Shown one piece after another: positions 33,229 to 47,569 of a DNA stretch of 64,000 bases. The notes under the pieces were generated by a model. It saw nothing but the letters and a program-made list of their open reading frames with translations, was not told the origin of the DNA and searched no databases. Position 1 is the first letter of the stretch, and each line of letters begins with the position of its first letter. Source of the stretch: Leptobrachium leishanense (lineage: Eukaryota > Chordata > Amphibia > Anura > Megophryidae); contig CM019069.1 in assembly GCA_009667805.1 (NCBI GenBank), forward strand, positions 59,017,422 to 59,081,421. The letters are read 5' to 3'. The position numbers and the translations under genes were made by a program.

Positions 33229-34107
33229 GGCAAGCATCAGACGAACGCAGTCATCACGTCCATTTCGCCGCACAGTTTAACATCCGTCGTAACATTGATT
33301 TGTGATCAATAGAGACCAACACACTAAGTACGTGCACACGCACCACGCAGTTGGCAATGGACGCCATTTAGGCAAGTGTCAGACTAACTCAGTATCAACG
33401 TGCGTTTAGCAGCACTAAATCACGGCCGTGCTAGCAGCAAATGACGTCCAATGCCGGGCAGCATACGAAGAACGGCCGCACAAAAGTGCGGCTGCGCAAC
33501 ACAAGTGGCAAACGAACGCATTTTTTTGAGAATGTCAAACCGCTAGTACGGACGTACAGAGTGCGCTGCGTCCGCTAGCGGCGTGTGTGCATGAATAGGA
33601 GACGTCAGACGCTGCTAATGTCCGGCCAACATAACGCCCAGACGCAAGAAGTGTTTTATTGATGATCCTTACAAAATCACGGACGAACATGCGCATCGTA
33701 TGACCGCTATCGCGTATTCTGTGAAAAAATGCGTCCATTCGTTCGAACGCACTTTTTCACGGACAACGCGAAAAATGCGTTAGTCTGACCCTAGTCTTAG
33801 GCCTCGACGTAAAAGCACTACGACGGAAGCCCCGAGTGTCCGCGTAGCGGCCTGTGTGCGTGATGACGCAACGTCAGACGCAGCGCATTTGTGACGTCCA
33901 TCACGTTGATGCTCAGAAGTTTTTTTTGTCTGGCTGACTGTACCTGTCTTTTAATTTTTATTAATTTTGTTTCCCTTATTTTACTTTTTTTTCTACATCC
34001 GCAAAAAAAAACGAACCGTGTGGCGTCTACAGTATCTTCCGTCAGTACGTCTGTCCGTTATGCACGCACGCAGAGTGTGCTCAGACTGCGTTCGTCTGAA
34101 ATTAGCC
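33229..34107. mobile_element. Harbinger-like MITE with a nested relative
   Basis: Outer ends ggcaagcatcagacgaacgc and gcgttcgtctgaaattagcc. The flanks TTA (33226-33228) and TAG are a decayed trinucleotide duplication. Confidence 0.55.
33371..33796. mobile_element. Nested Harbinger-like MITE, TTA duplication
   Basis: Ends ggcaagtgtcagactaac and gttagtctgaccctagtc, with TTA on both sides (33368-33370, 33797-33799), inside the related element 33229-34107. Confidence 0.65.
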
Positions 34108-34545
34108 TAGGGACCCAGGGTGTTGATGGTGAGACGTTGCAGTGTGTTTGAGATATGATTATGCTGTCGTGCGACTTTAGTTGATCCTCCTTACAATACC
34201 ACTATGCTAATCACTGGTGAGTTTGATCTGCCATTGTAAGAAAGCTCTGGTATCAGGTTCTGTATACCCGAATCCAGAGCTGCACAAGAGCTGCCTGCTG
34301 TCGGCTTTTGAAGCTTCCAGTAGAAGTAGCATGCAGTGTTGAATGGAAACAGCGACACCTACTGCATGCTGCATGCTGCTTCTCTGTGACAGCACCTGTA
34401 GCAGATTAGAGATGGGAGATGGGGCAGATTAGATCTGTATTTCTATCTATATAAGGGTCTGCCTGTGTATATGTGTCTATGTGCCTGTTTATACATATTT
34501 CCTCCGTATATAGTCATATTCATATTTGTGTCTGACCATTTCGGG
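34108..34545. other. Nothing recognised
   Basis: Contains a small repeat of gcatgctgcatgctgc near 34370 and an ORF on the minus strand without family features. Confidence 0.4.
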
Positions 34546-34549
34546 AACA

Positions 34550-35665
34550 TGTCTCAGTGTCCACAGCTGTCTGGAGTAAGTGCTAAAATGTAATTAAAAT
34601 GGTTAGCTTTCTCCCCTGGGGGGGGAGGATATAACATTTGGCTGCAAAATGGAATTTCCTTGGTCTCATGCAAGCATTTCACCCCTTAGGCAAGGGGAAA
34701 AGGCTCAACCCAGACCTAGCGGCACCCAGGTATACTTGGCCATGCATTTCAAAGAAGCAATAATCCCCTTTGATCACTAGAGATAAACTTTGGGAATCAA
34801 GTTAACGACGAAGCTCACTGAGCCTGCCCAGGAAAAGGGAAGTCTGGGAAATGTAGTGTACGGGAGTAGAAAATAGGGGCTGTCCTCAAGAGGGACAAGG
34901 CAGCATATATATACCTGAGCCAAGCATGGGCTCAGGGCTTGGTTTCTGTGGGGTCACCTAAGAACGTGAAAAGCTGTGCCATTCTTCAAAATCCCCAGCC
35001 CCAGGGGTACACAGATGCTCCTGTTAGCTTACTGGCGTGAGTAAGGGTCTGTGGTTTTAATCCCTTTCTTTTATTTGCTGTGTACTGTGTAATTATTGAT
35101 TGATTTTTCCTGTAACAAATGCACTGCGATATATAGTTTTTTCTTATAATAAATATTCCCTATTACGTTCTGTTTCTGCCTGATATTCGATCCATGCTGA
35201 CTGAAGAGACTGGCGTATTGCTTGTTGTTTTAAGCTCGAGTAGCTATGAAATTGTGAGTTGCGATCGCTGGGGATGGTTGGGTAAGCAAGCAGGGATTGT
35301 TGTCTACGCAGTCATTGTCTGGGTCTAGGATAGACAGCGTGGTTGCTTAGCCCTGCGTCTCTCACTGCAAAGCGCGTAGTGTCCATGAGGACTGGTGGCA
35401 GCGTAACTAATAGAATAGGAAAGTGGGCCCAGGGATTGTGGGAGACGTAGTCACTACCCGATTCAAGAGAAGACTAGTACTGCATTACGCTCCTGGGGAT
35501 CGCTTCATCACGCTCTACGTACCTGTTGTGAGAGAAAGTGTGGCTGGGGGCGGTTAGATAAGTGTGCGTGGATTGTGGTCCACGCAGTCATTATCTGGGT
35601 CTAGGATAGACAGATAGTGAGCGGCTAAACCCGGCGTCTTTCGCAGCAGCTCGCGTAGTGGTCGT
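34550..35665 (+). mobile_element. Possible LTR remnant with tandem 3' part
   Basis: A TATA-like gcatatatatacc near 34905, a polyadenylation-like aataaa at about 35146, then ggactggtggcagcg at about 35390, a sequence often found just after the 5' LTR of retrotransposons. Segments 35260-35390 and 35520-35660 are diverged tandem copies (both with gtctgggtctaggatagacag in outline). No coding region follows, and the LTR start is uncertain. Confidence 0.35.
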
Positions 35666-35669
35666 GACA

Positions 35670-36440
35670 GCACCTGCAGAACGTAATGTAGAAGAGGAGA
35701 TTGAACTGTTTTTTTTGATAAGTATATGGGGCCCTCACTGAAATGTGGGGGTCATTTTGAGGCATTTACTGGAAGTGGGAGTTGTTCTGGGGACTCACTA
35801 GAATTATCATGGGCCCATAAATGGGGGGGTTGTTTGGGGGCCCTCACTGGAATGGGGGTGTAGTATTTTTTATTTGGTGGTCATCACTGAGAGTTGTTTG
35901 GAGGCCATTACTAGAAGGGGGAGTAATTTTGAGGACCTCATTGAAAGGGGGGTTGGTGGTTTGTGGTCTAAAGTGTGACCTTTCCAGCGATGCCTCTCTT
36001 TTTGCGCTAATGTCTCCCGATCAAGAAGGGAGAGGGGTCCAAAAGAGCACCCTCCCTTTCAGGCACCTCCAGGAGCAGTCTGCGTTCCAGCAATGCCTCT
36101 CTTGACCTGCTACCCCTTGGGGATGGGGAGATAGAGGAGTCCGATGGACCCCCTCCCCTTCAGGCACTTCGCCCGGCGCCAAGACGTCAGTGCGATGACG
36201 TCAGACCTCAGTGGGACCCCAGAGAGAGAGGTAAGTATCTGGGAAGCAGGCGGGCCTTTCTTATGTCGCAATATAAGCGACATTGGACCGCATCATGCAA
36301 ATGGATATATTCCGACATAGGACAGTAGGATTGGAGGACCCTGTTCCCAAGGGAGTTTACTATATGTATGATTATAAGCTCTTGCTTACCTTTTCAGGTT
36401 GTGCAGGTGAATATAATCACACATTCCTTTCCCAACATTA
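35670..36440. other. G-rich spacer and a diverged hairpin-element fragment
   Basis: 35710-35960 is G-rich without a clear unit. 35980-36240 holds two diverged modules (gggagaggggtcc / ctccctttcaggcac) like those of the TTAA element at 45501-46668. Confidence 0.4.
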
Positions 36441-36443
36441 TGG

Positions 36444-37336
36444 GGGTTATTCAGAGAGATCCGAAATGTCGCCGAAATGTAACCGGACACTGAAATTCAG
36501 CGAATGGGGACATTTTGGGGCCATTTTGGCTATTCAGAGAGCAGGCAATTCGACAAATTCTGGCGAATTGCCTGCACGTACGGTGCCTGTTCGAGGGCAG
36601 TCAAATCCCCCATAGAGAAGGAATGGTTAATCTATTCAGAGAACACGGAACAGCAGTGAAAAGTTCCCGAAATGCCCTGCTGTTCAGTGGTTTAATTCGT
36701 CAGGTTTATTGAAGCGAATCCCATAGGCTTCAATGTTAAAAATATTCCCGTTTTAATTCAATATCTAATAAACCGTTTATTATTTTATTCTGCTGTAAAT
36801 AGTCTCTTTATTTATAGATTTTTTTAGGATCTTTTAAACATTTTTCAGGATTTTTTCGGGCAACATTTTTTTCCCGTTTTCTTTTTAAAATCGTTTTTTC
36901 AATTTTCCTTAACAGACCTTTTTATTATCATTCATTGGATCTTATATGTAAATTTCAGACATTTTCATTCAGTAGGTTTTTTTTGCAAACAGCGTTTCAA
37001 TTTTGAAACTTTCAAACGTACTGTTTTTTTTTTACCACGTTCGGCGGCTTTTTCCGGTGGCTGCTCTGTACTGTGATCGGCGGCTCGTCTGTTTTTTCCA
37101 GCGTGTTCGGCGGGGTTTTTGTGGCAGTTTCTGCAGGCTTTCGGTGAGTATTCAGTGAGTGTTCATCGAGTGTTCTGCGGGTTTGCGGCGAGTATTTCCT
37201 GCGCTACAGGGGTCCTGCGGTGCTTGCCGAATACACCGCAGGGTGGGTGAAATAGGAATTGCCGAATCACCCCAAAGTGCGGGGAATGAAAGTTCACCGA
37301 ACATGCTGTGACTTTTCGGATCTCTCTGAATAACCA
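36444..37336. mobile_element. Non-autonomous element, 'ttattcagagag' family, most complete copy
   Basis: About 893 bp with inverted ends ggttattcagagagatccga and tcggatctctctgaataacc. It has no transposase. Partial copies lie at 1-560, 2110-2335, 28390-29095 and 55286-55595. Confidence 0.7.
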
Positions 37337-37549
37337 TGTAGGTGTTCTAGAAATAAAACTCACTGTCAAGAATCAAGAAGGATTTTTTTCTGGTTTTGGG
37401 CACAATTGGAAAATGCGCAGTATGGAATTTATGCCTACTTTTGGATCAACAGCAGCCATGGGGTTATGTGGAAGGTTGAACTTGATGGACTTTTGTCTTT
37501 TTACCCCCCCCCCCATATTATGGTGTAAGAAATTAATTTTAAGAGACTA

Positions 37550-37905
37550 TCAGGTCTATTCAAAGAAAGGTGAACCTCAGGAGAATGACTGGAGAAGTGA
37601 AAATTCAGAGAGAGGTGAAAACCTTGAGAATTGCCAGGAGAATGAACAATCTAGACCAAATAGCCAATTTGGAAAGTGAGATAAATGGGAGAATTTTTTT
37701 GGTTTGGCTATTTTGACCTAGAATTTTCAATTCTCCAGTCATTCTCAAGGTTTTCACCTCTTTCTCAATAGCCCTGTATGTCAAAATAGCCAAACCAGAA
37801 TAATTCTCCCATTTATCTCACTTTTCAAATAGGCTATTGGGTCTAGATTGTTTTGTTCTCCTGCCAGCTCTCCTGGTTTTCACCTTTCTCTGAATAACCA
37901 TGTTA
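37550..37905. mobile_element. Two overlapping Harbinger-like MITE copies
   Basis: Repeats the arms of the 182-bp MITE family more than once (ttcaaagaaaggtgaa near 37559, cacctctttctcaatagccc near 37756, cacctttctctgaataacc near 37882), consistent with insertion of one copy into another. Confidence 0.55.
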
Positions 37906-38388
37906 GCAAAAAAAATTAGAATTTAGTGAATGTTGCATTTCACAACATAGACGACTGCTGGAAATCATATTCAACAGTTTGTGATGTTATTTGCACTTCC
38001 CTATATAGACCACTGAGTGGGGCTGTTTGTCCTCTTATGCGATGTGCACAGTCAATAGTTTAGTTTTTACATTATCCTAAACTAAAATACATCACTGCAG
38101 TTTCTTGAGGTTTGAGGTTCTTTAAAAACATTGTAGTGTTATTAAAGCCACAGAGTTTTTACCACGGCTGGTGGGTTACAGTAAAGCGCAACATACGTAA
38201 TTGCTGTCCTTTATTACAGAAATACTCAGACATATAGATCTTAAAATTGTTGCGCTGTCATGTATTTTATAATGATGTATTGAAATGACAATAACTTTAT
38301 CAGCAGGTGTAGATTTAACATACAGGTCTATTCTACAACACTATACCCCAAAGATAGGAAACACCCTGGCGTGAAAAAAAGTGGGGTA
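37906..38388. other. Nothing recognised
   Basis: Plain AT-rich sequence that forms the left flank of the large hAT element. Confidence 0.4.
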
Positions 38389-38538
38389 TACTACAGTAGG
38401 GATGAGCCGAACACTCCCCGAGTTCGGTTCGAGCCCGAACCCGAACTTCCCATTTGTTCGGGTCCGAACCCGAACCCGAACTCGAACCCAATGCAAGTCA
38501 ATGGGGCTGAAAATTCGGTTTTTAGAGTGCCCTCCAAG

Positions 38539-39801
38539 CAGCGGCGTAGCGTGGGTTGTCAGCGCCCGGGGCAGGGCAAGAATTGTGCGCCCCCCCAACC
38601 TCTGGACACGGTAACACACCATGATTCCCTGACACCAGTAGAGTATTGACCCCGTTACCGCACAAGCACATGTATTGTATATTATTAACAAAATACTGAT
38701 ATAATAAAAAAATTAAGCACACATGCCTCCCCTCACTACGCCACTGCTACCAGTCACCCTGTCAAAGTATACCCTATCATAGTTCCACTCTCATACTATA
38801 CCCAGTCACTTTCTCTCAATACCCCAGTCACTCTCCAGGTACCCCCACTTTTTCCCAGTACCCCCAGTCTCTCTCTCAAAGTACCCCAGTCACTCCCCCA
38901 GTACCTCCAGTCACTCACTCTCTCCCAGTACCCTCAGTCACTCTCTCCAAGTACCCCCACTTTTTCCCCATACCCCAGTCTCTCTCTCCAAGTACCCCGT
39001 CACACTCTCCCAGTAACCCAAGTCACTCTCTCCCAATACCTTCAGTCACTCACTCTCTCCCAGTACCCCCAGTCACTCCAAGTACCCCCACTTTTTCCCA
39101 GTACCCCAGTCTCTCTCTCTCTCCAAGTACCCCGTCACACTCTCCCAGTAACTCAAGTCACTCTCTCCCAGTACCTTCAGTCACTCACTCCCAGTACCCC
39201 AGTCACTCTTTTTCTCTCCAAGTACCCCCTCTTTCTCACAGTACCCCCAGTCACTCTCTCTCTATTGAACATCCCCAGTCACTCTCTCCCAGTATACCCA
39301 GTCATTCTCTCTCTGAACCTCCAGTCACCCTCTCCCTGTACCCCCTCACTGTGTGTTGGTCATGCTGCTTTGGTGTCCTACAGTGTCGCCTACCTGCATG
39401 AAGTTGTTGGTGGCCCGGGGGAGCTGTCCAGGGGGTTTAGTGGAGACTGGATTTTAAATGTACTGCAGGGCAGGCGCCTCCCTCCCTCCTTCCTGTTCAA
39501 GGACTGCCAGCGGTGGGGGGCTGGCACAGGGCTTCAAAGGGGGCTGACAAGAATGGTACAGGGTGTCCCGATGAATAATGCTGCGCTGCTTCGTGTGACT
39601 CATGTCAGCGTTAAGGAGGAGTCAGAACAGGACCAGAATTCTGAGTGCAAGGTCACCGCCGGTGTGGCAAAACTGGCCAACACCTTGCTGATTCCTGCTG
39701 GAAAATATTAGTGGTTCATATTTCTTTTGAAATTTTGCGCCCCCTAAGAAAATTGCGCCCGGGGCGACCGCCCCCGAGGCACCCCCCACGCTACGCCACT
39801 G
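38539..39801. mobile_element. Smaller hAT element nested in the large one
   Basis: 1263 bp, ends cagcggcgtagcgtggg and cccacgctacgccactg, with cctccaag on both sides (38531-38538 and 39802-39809). No transposase. 38760-39345 inside it is a pyrimidine-rich tandem repeat. Confidence 0.9.
38760..39345 (+). repeat. Pyrimidine-rich tandem repeat
   Basis: Imperfect units of about 20-25 bp built on agtacccccagtcactctct. Confidence 0.85.
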
Positions 39802-39819
39802 CCTCCAAGAGGGCATATA

Positions 39820-41432
<1,613 letters not shown>

Positions 41433-41434
41433 TA

Positions 41435-41900
41435 TGCTACATATTTGCCATAAAAGGTGTATGGGGGTCCGGGTAGTGCCCTGGGGGACAGGAAACAAGA
41501 ACAAAAAGTAAAAAAAAAAAACGTTTTTAAAGGGACAGTGAGTTTTCCATGAAATAAAGGTTAAAAATAAAAATAAAAAATTCCTTCAAATATCGTGCCT
41601 AGGAGGTCCCCATAACCTGCCCGTGAAATGGCGGATTTCTAGGATGTATAGAAACACTTAAAAACAAAAAAATGACGTTTCATATGACGGTAAATGCTTT
41701 TCCTTTAATCTATCCATAAACAACTGCTTGGGGCGGCAGTCTGTATGAAAAGAGGAGACATTTTCGTACACGCAGAAAAAGCTTACTGATTTTTTTGGCT
41801 AAATTATTGTGAAATATATGCAGGCTTTGGATGAAAGTAACAATAGGTGCTTTAAAATTGGTCCTTTAGTGTCCCCAACAGTGCCGTCACACCGTAACCC
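41435..41900. other. Internal, non-coding part of the large hAT
   Basis: A/T-rich stretch after the Tc1 insertion; no feature seen. Confidence 0.4.
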
Positions 41901-42690
41901 CTCTGAGGATATGAATCTGATACAGGCGTCAGTGGCGGTGCACCCAAATATTGTGCTTTTGGTCAAGGCCTGCAAGTACTATCATACAGTAACCCCTCTG
42001 TGGTATTGTGGAAGAATGCAGGGGTGGACCTTGCGGTCCTATATTGAAAAGTTTTTGATCTGGTAATGGGCGTCAGTGCACCCAGAGATTGTGCCTTTAA
42101 TGCCAGGCCAGCAAGTATCATCATACAGTAACCCCTCTGTGGTATTGTGGAAGAATGCAGGGGTGGACCATGTGGTCCTATATTGAAAAGATATGATTCT
42201 GGTCAAGGCGCCAGTGCACCCAGATATTGTGCCTTTAATGCCAGGCCAACAAGTATCATCATACAGTAACCCCTCTGTGGTATTGTGGAAGAATGCAGGG
42301 GTGGACCATGTGGTCCTATATTGAAAAGATATGATTCTGGTCAAGGCGTCAGTGCACCCAGATATTGTGCCTTTAATGCCAGGCCAGCAAGTATCATCAT
42401 ACAGTAACCCCTCTGTGGTATTGTGGAAGAATGCAGGGGTGGACCTTGCGGTCCTATATTGAAAATTTTTTGATCTGGTAATGGGCGTCAGTGCACCCAG
42501 ATATTGTGCCTTTAATGCCAGGCCAGCAAGTATCATCATACAGTAACCCCTCTGTGGTATTGTGGAAGAGTGCAGGGTTGGACCCTGCTGTTCAAAAAAT
42601 TTAAATGATATAAATCTGGCACAGGCGTCAGTGCAGCCAAATATTGTGCCTTTCATGGCAGCAAGTGCATTCACACCGTAACCCTTTTGT
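41900..42690 (-). repeat. ~139-bp tandem repeat, subterminal in the large hAT
   Basis: Five to six units; cagtaacccctctgtggtat recurs near 41987, 42126, 42265, 42404 and 42542, with a diverged unit on each side. The long minus-strand ORF here is repeat-driven. It lies downstream of the transposase stop. Confidence 0.85.
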
Positions 42691-44712
42691 GGTATTGTGG
42701 AAGAGTTCAGTGCTGGAGGTTTTGTGCATGCAGAAGACATACCCGATCTATTCCGTTACTTCGGCATCAGGGGATTGATAGCTGCTGATCCAGGACTGAT
42801 TCATTTTTATAAATGTCAGCCGGTCTACAGAGTCGGTGGACAGACGCACTCTTTTGTCTGTGACAAAACCTCCAATGGCACTGAACGTCCTTTCGGAAAG
42901 CACGCTAGATGAAGGGCAACCTAGTAGCTGCATAGCATATTGGCTAAGTTCTGGCCAGTGATCCAATCTCAACACCCAGTAAGCCAGTGGATCATGTGCT
43001 GGAAAGGTATCCAGGTCTGCCCTTGCCCCTAGGTAGTCCTGCACCATATGGTGAAGATGCTGGCAATGGGTGCCTACATTTGATGTCCCTGGGTGTCGAG
43101 GACTAAAAAAATTTAAAAATGCATCAGTCAAGCGCCCATGGCCTTCACCACTATTCCTCTGATCATCCGCAGCCTCAGAAGCACGTGTGTCAACACTTGG
43201 TAATCTACCAGTGCCTGGAAAGGTGTTACACAAGTGTCGCTTTAGAGCGTCCTCAAGTTTTTTCATCCTGTGCTCCCTCTGTGTGGGCAGGATGAGCTCT
43301 GCAACTTTCCCCTTGTATCGTGGATCAAGAAGGGTTGCCAACCAGTAATGATCCCTCTCCTTGATAGCACAAATCCTGGGGTCCTTTAGCAGGCTTTGCA
43401 TCATTAGGGAGTCCATGCAGCGTAGGTTGGAGGTGGCATTAGCTTCCGAGTCTTCCTGGTCAATGAGGATGACCGTATCGTGCACTTCCTCCTCCCAGCC
43501 ACGCACTAGCCCTTCTGTTTCTGGGCACACAAAACCCTCCCTTGAGGAATCCCCACCTTCAATGCCCCCACTACTTAAATATTCCTCCTCCTCCTCATCC
43601 TCCTCCTGTCTGATCTGAGTAGGACCCGCTGGAATGCTGTCTGCGGAAAGACTGGGGCCTTGAGAGCTAGGGAAGGCCTCCTCTTCCTCTAGAGCCACAT
43701 CTATAATTCCCCGCAGAGTGTGGTCCAGCAGGAACACTAAAGGAATTGTGTCACTGATGCATGCACTGTCCCTGCTCACCATCCTCATTGCCTCCTCAAA
43801 TGGTGACAGTACAGTGCATGCATCCTTGATCATCAGCCACTGCGGGGGGGAAAAAAAACAAGTTGACCTGAAACTGTCCTTGTGCCATACTCACACAGGT
43901 ACTCGTTGATGGCCCTCCACTGCTTGTGCAGACGCTGCAGCATTGCTAATGTCGAGTTCCACCTGGTGGGCATGTCACAGATCAGACGGTTTGTGGAAAG
44001 GTGGAACTCTCTTTGAATTTCTGCCAGGCGAATGCTTGCTGGGAATGACCGTCTGAAGTGGCTGCAGACTGTTCTGGCCGGGATGAGAAGCTCTGGCAGC
44101 CCTGGGTACTTGGTTAGGAAACGCTGTACCACCAGATTTAGGACGTGTGCTAGGCATGGTACATGCGTCAATTTACCCTTGCGTAGGGCGGAGAGAAGGT
44201 TGCTGCCATGATCGCAGTCGATCATTCCCAGCTCAAGCTGGTGTGGTGTTAACCATCTCTGCACCTGCCCCTGCAGAGCTGACAAAATTTCTGACCCGGT
44301 GTGGCTCCTGTCCCCTAAACAAACCAGCTCAAGCACAGTATGGCATCTTTTTGCTTGAGCCATTGCTTAGACCCTGTCAGGCGTCGGTTTAACTGCCACT
44401 TCGCCAGAGACAGAGAAGGAGGAGGAGGAGGAGGAAGAGATGGTGGTGGTGGAGCAGACAGACCTCATACAAGCAGCTTTCTGGAGGCGTGGTGGATGAA
44501 CAAGCTCCAGCACAGAGCCCCGTCTTGGATCCCTCCCAGCTGCAATCAGAGTTACCCAGTGTGCCGTGAAGGAAATGTAATGACCCTGTCCATGCTTGCT
44601 GGACCACGTGTCTAAAGTCACATGCACCTTGCTGCTGACTGCCTTTGCCAATGACTCGATAACATTGTCTTCCACGTGCTGGTATAGTGCTGGAATGGCC
44701 TTGCATGAAAAG

Positions 44713-45000
44713 TAACAAGTAACAAGAGGACATAGTCTTAGATTAGAGGGGCAAAGGTTTAAAAGTAACATCAGGAAGCATTATTTTACTGAGAGGGTGG
44801 TGGATACATGGAACAGCCTTCCAGTTGAAGTGGTAGAGGCCAAAACAGAAATTGAATTTAAGCAGGCATGGGATAGGCATAAGGCTATCCTAAATAAAAG
44901 ATAAATCCAGGTAAAGTATCCATGTAATTGGGCAGACTAGATGGGCCGAAAGGTTCTTATCTGCCGACATTTTTCTATGTTTCTATGTTCTATGTTTCTA
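44713..45000 (+). mobile_element. CR1-type LINE 3' end inserted in the hAT transposase
   Basis: Starts aagtaacaagaggacatag, contains tgagagggtggtggatacatg and tagatgggccgaaaggttc, and ends in a ttctatgtttctatg tail, the CR1 family hallmark. Transposase coding sequence resumes on both sides. Confidence 0.8.
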
Positions 45001-45500
45001 ATGGCGTTTTGGAACCTGCCACTGTGGTACAGCACATTCAGCAAATTCACGGAAGGGAGCAGAGTCCACCAGCTGGAAAGGCAGCAGCTGCAATGCGAGT
45101 AATTTTGCTAAACTGGCATTTAGACGCTGTGCTTGGGGATGGTTGGGACTATATTTTTTCTTTCGCTGCAGCAGCTGCGGCAACGTAATCTGACTGCGTA
45201 AATCTTCACCTACAGGGATGATGTCACATTGTGAGGAAGGACCTGGTACATCCATTACTGTAGCATCATCCCTGTCGGTGGAGGTTGTAGGCAATGACAT
45301 GGCAGGACATACAGTAGGGGTAGAGACAGATGAGGAGGAGGAGGACTTACGCAAAGTTTTGCGCCAATGGGATGTGTGGCACTTATTCATATGTCGCCTC
45401 AAGCACGTGGTACCCAAGTGTCCGGTATCTTTCCCACGCTTAAGCCTCATCTGACATAGATTACAAATAGCAACGCTGCGCTCTACTGCACATTTCTTAA

Positions 45501-46668
45501 CCCTTTCGCTGCTGAGGCGTTTCACGCCTCTGTGCTGAGGTCATATTTACCGGTTTTGCTCATCATGTTTAAATGCGTTTTGAAGGCTTATTTTAGTATA
45601 TGACCCAGACATATTATATATCGTTCTTTCCGTCAGACTCGGCAGATTAATAATATGTCATTATTATATGTATACGTCATGACCTGTCTGTATATTATAA
45701 CAAAAAATGCAATAAAATATGAATTTTCAATAATTTACAATGTGTAAAGTGTATTTTTTTCACATTTTAACATGCGAGGAATTGCGGTTATATTTTGTAT
45801 GGGGTGCGCTTGTTAAAAAAATTAGAGATGGGGTCTCGTTACATTTTTTTTTGGGGGAAATTACGCGATTTTTAACAAACGCACCGCATACAAAAAATCG
45901 TTAGTGCAGCATCATTGTTCACATTATAATTGAAATGGGAACAATATTGCTGCATGAACAAACCCGAAAAAACAATAAAAAACTTGTTTATTTTTTTTTT
46001 ACAATTTTTTTTTAATTTTTTTTTTTTTTAAACTTTTTTCACAGTGGTGTTTGGTATCGTTGGAACGGCCATGCTCTGGCTGATCCAACAATACCAAACT
46101 TTAACCCCTAGCTGCCACGGATCGGGAGATAGGGGGTTCATTGGAATCCCCTATCTCCACCGTTGGTGGCAGCTAGGGGTTAACTCCAGGACTGGCGTCA
46201 TCGTGCATAGCACGATGATGCCAGTCCTCAGGGGGAGTTCCCGGGAAAGGATCACGAACCGGCGCTTTTCAGCGCCGATTCGTGATCCGGCTCCCCAGGG
46301 GTTAATGAGAGCCACCGTTTGGAAGGGCAGGCTGTGCCCTTCCAAGCGGTGCCTGTCTTAACCCCCTGCTCCCCGGCGATCGGGAGGGAGAGAGGTCCGA
46401 AGGACCTCCCCCCTCCCTTTCAGGCGCCTCCTCCGCACATGCGGGGGGGCACCTGAATTAGATGTCATCGCGTAGCCACGATGACATCTAATGTCCCCGC
46501 CGGGCTCCCGAGTGCTGGGCTGACATCCAAGATGTCAGCCCGCACCGGGGGGGCGCAGCAATCCACCGGAATCCGGCGGATTGCTGCCTCCTGTGCTCGG
46601 ACGCGCTGAGCGCGTCCGTAGCACAGGAGAACCACTTGAGCTGAGCGCGTCCATAGCAGCCAAGTGGT
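45501..46668. mobile_element. Multi-hairpin element with TTAA target, inside the BED finger
   Basis: About 1.17 kb flanked by TTAA (45497-45500 and 46669-46672). Ends cccttt-gctgct and agcagcc-agtgg are similar in inverted sense. The interior is a row of hairpins, e.g. gatagggggttcattgg / ccaatg-type arms at 46130, gactggcgtcatcgtgc / gcacgatgatgccagtc at 46190-46225, tgatgtcatcgcg arms near 46460-46490, and gctgacatccaagatgtcagc at 46520. The TTAA target fits piggyBac- or Kolobok-type elements. A truncated relative lies at 55596-56326. Confidence 0.75.
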
Positions 46669-47569
46669 TAAAGAACTCCCAGACAACAGAGTTCCTGCAT
46701 GTGTTCTATGAGACAACAGCACTCTGCACCGGAGCAGCTCTGACATGTGATGCCTTGGACTGGCTAGTGCTACGGTTGGTCACAGAGGATGTTGTGCCTC
46801 GTGTTTGCTGTGCCTCCTCCTCCCCCTCTTCCTCACTTAATTCCTCTGTTCGATCTGGCACCCAGGTGGAGTCAGTGACCTCATCATCATTGTCATCATC
46901 ACCCCCTATCTCCTCATCACTGGAGCCAACTTGGCAGTATGCTGCAGCTGCTGGGGCAACATGAGTGCCAGTTATTTGTGTGTCATCACTGGCACCCCCT
47001 TCCTCTAGGTTGATTATACTCCCTTACTCAACCTCAGAGATTGAATATGAGCACTGTACTTGCTGCGCATCCTCAAGCAGCATGTCACTCTCATTGTAGT
47101 CAATCAATTCAGCTGACTCCTCCGTGTGTGATAGCGAGGCTACGGCAGGAGTAGCTGTGGACATGGAGGCTGCATTAGATGCTTTGGCAGTTGAGGTGGA
47201 CTGTACAGCACTAGAAGCCTGGCTGGCAGAGGACTCAGAGGATGAGGATGGCCTGGTTAGCCAATCCACCAAGTCCTCTGTATGTTGCTGCTGCTTAAGA
47301 CGGCCAGCACCAGTTAGAAAGGACAAGCGTGCCCCTGCAGAGGATGCACCACGTCCACCACGACCAGAGGCACAGCCTCCTGACACAGGGGCTGCTTGCC
47401 CTCTTATCTGTGTCTGGGAGCGTCTGCCTGTCCTTTTTGTTCTTTCAGACATGGTGAGTGATATATAGATTAATATATACAGAACTCTGATTCAACTCTG
47501 GTATAAAGATTTAAAGAACTCTGGTATAACTCAGTGAGACACACTGATAGCTGGCAGCCAGTGACAAGA

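Larger units (their letters stand above)
42748..47452 (-). pseudogene. ZBED-type hAT transposase, broken by stops, frameshift and two insertions
   Basis: ATG at 47452 (MSERTKRTGRR) starts a Ser/Glu-rich N-terminal region that stops at 47024. A BED zinc finger lies at about 45370-45490 (ICNLCQMRLKRG, then CLRRHMNKCH), its upstream end split off by the TTAA element at 45501-46668. The RNase H-like domain follows: D in HVTLDTWSS (ORF 44771-44367), D in DCDHGSN and CLAHVLNLVV (ORF 44363-43833), then the C-terminal dimerisation block (43833-42748) with SSSVLSERTFSAIGG holding the catalytic E. An in-frame stop separates the 44771-44367 and 44363-43833 blocks, and the last join needs a frame change at a T8C7 run near 43850. 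Catalytic residues survive, but no whole protein can be made. Confidence 0.87.

Noticed and set aside
42039..42740. 233-codon minus-strand ORF
   Set aside because: It is the ~139-bp subterminal repeat of the hAT, not part of the transposase.
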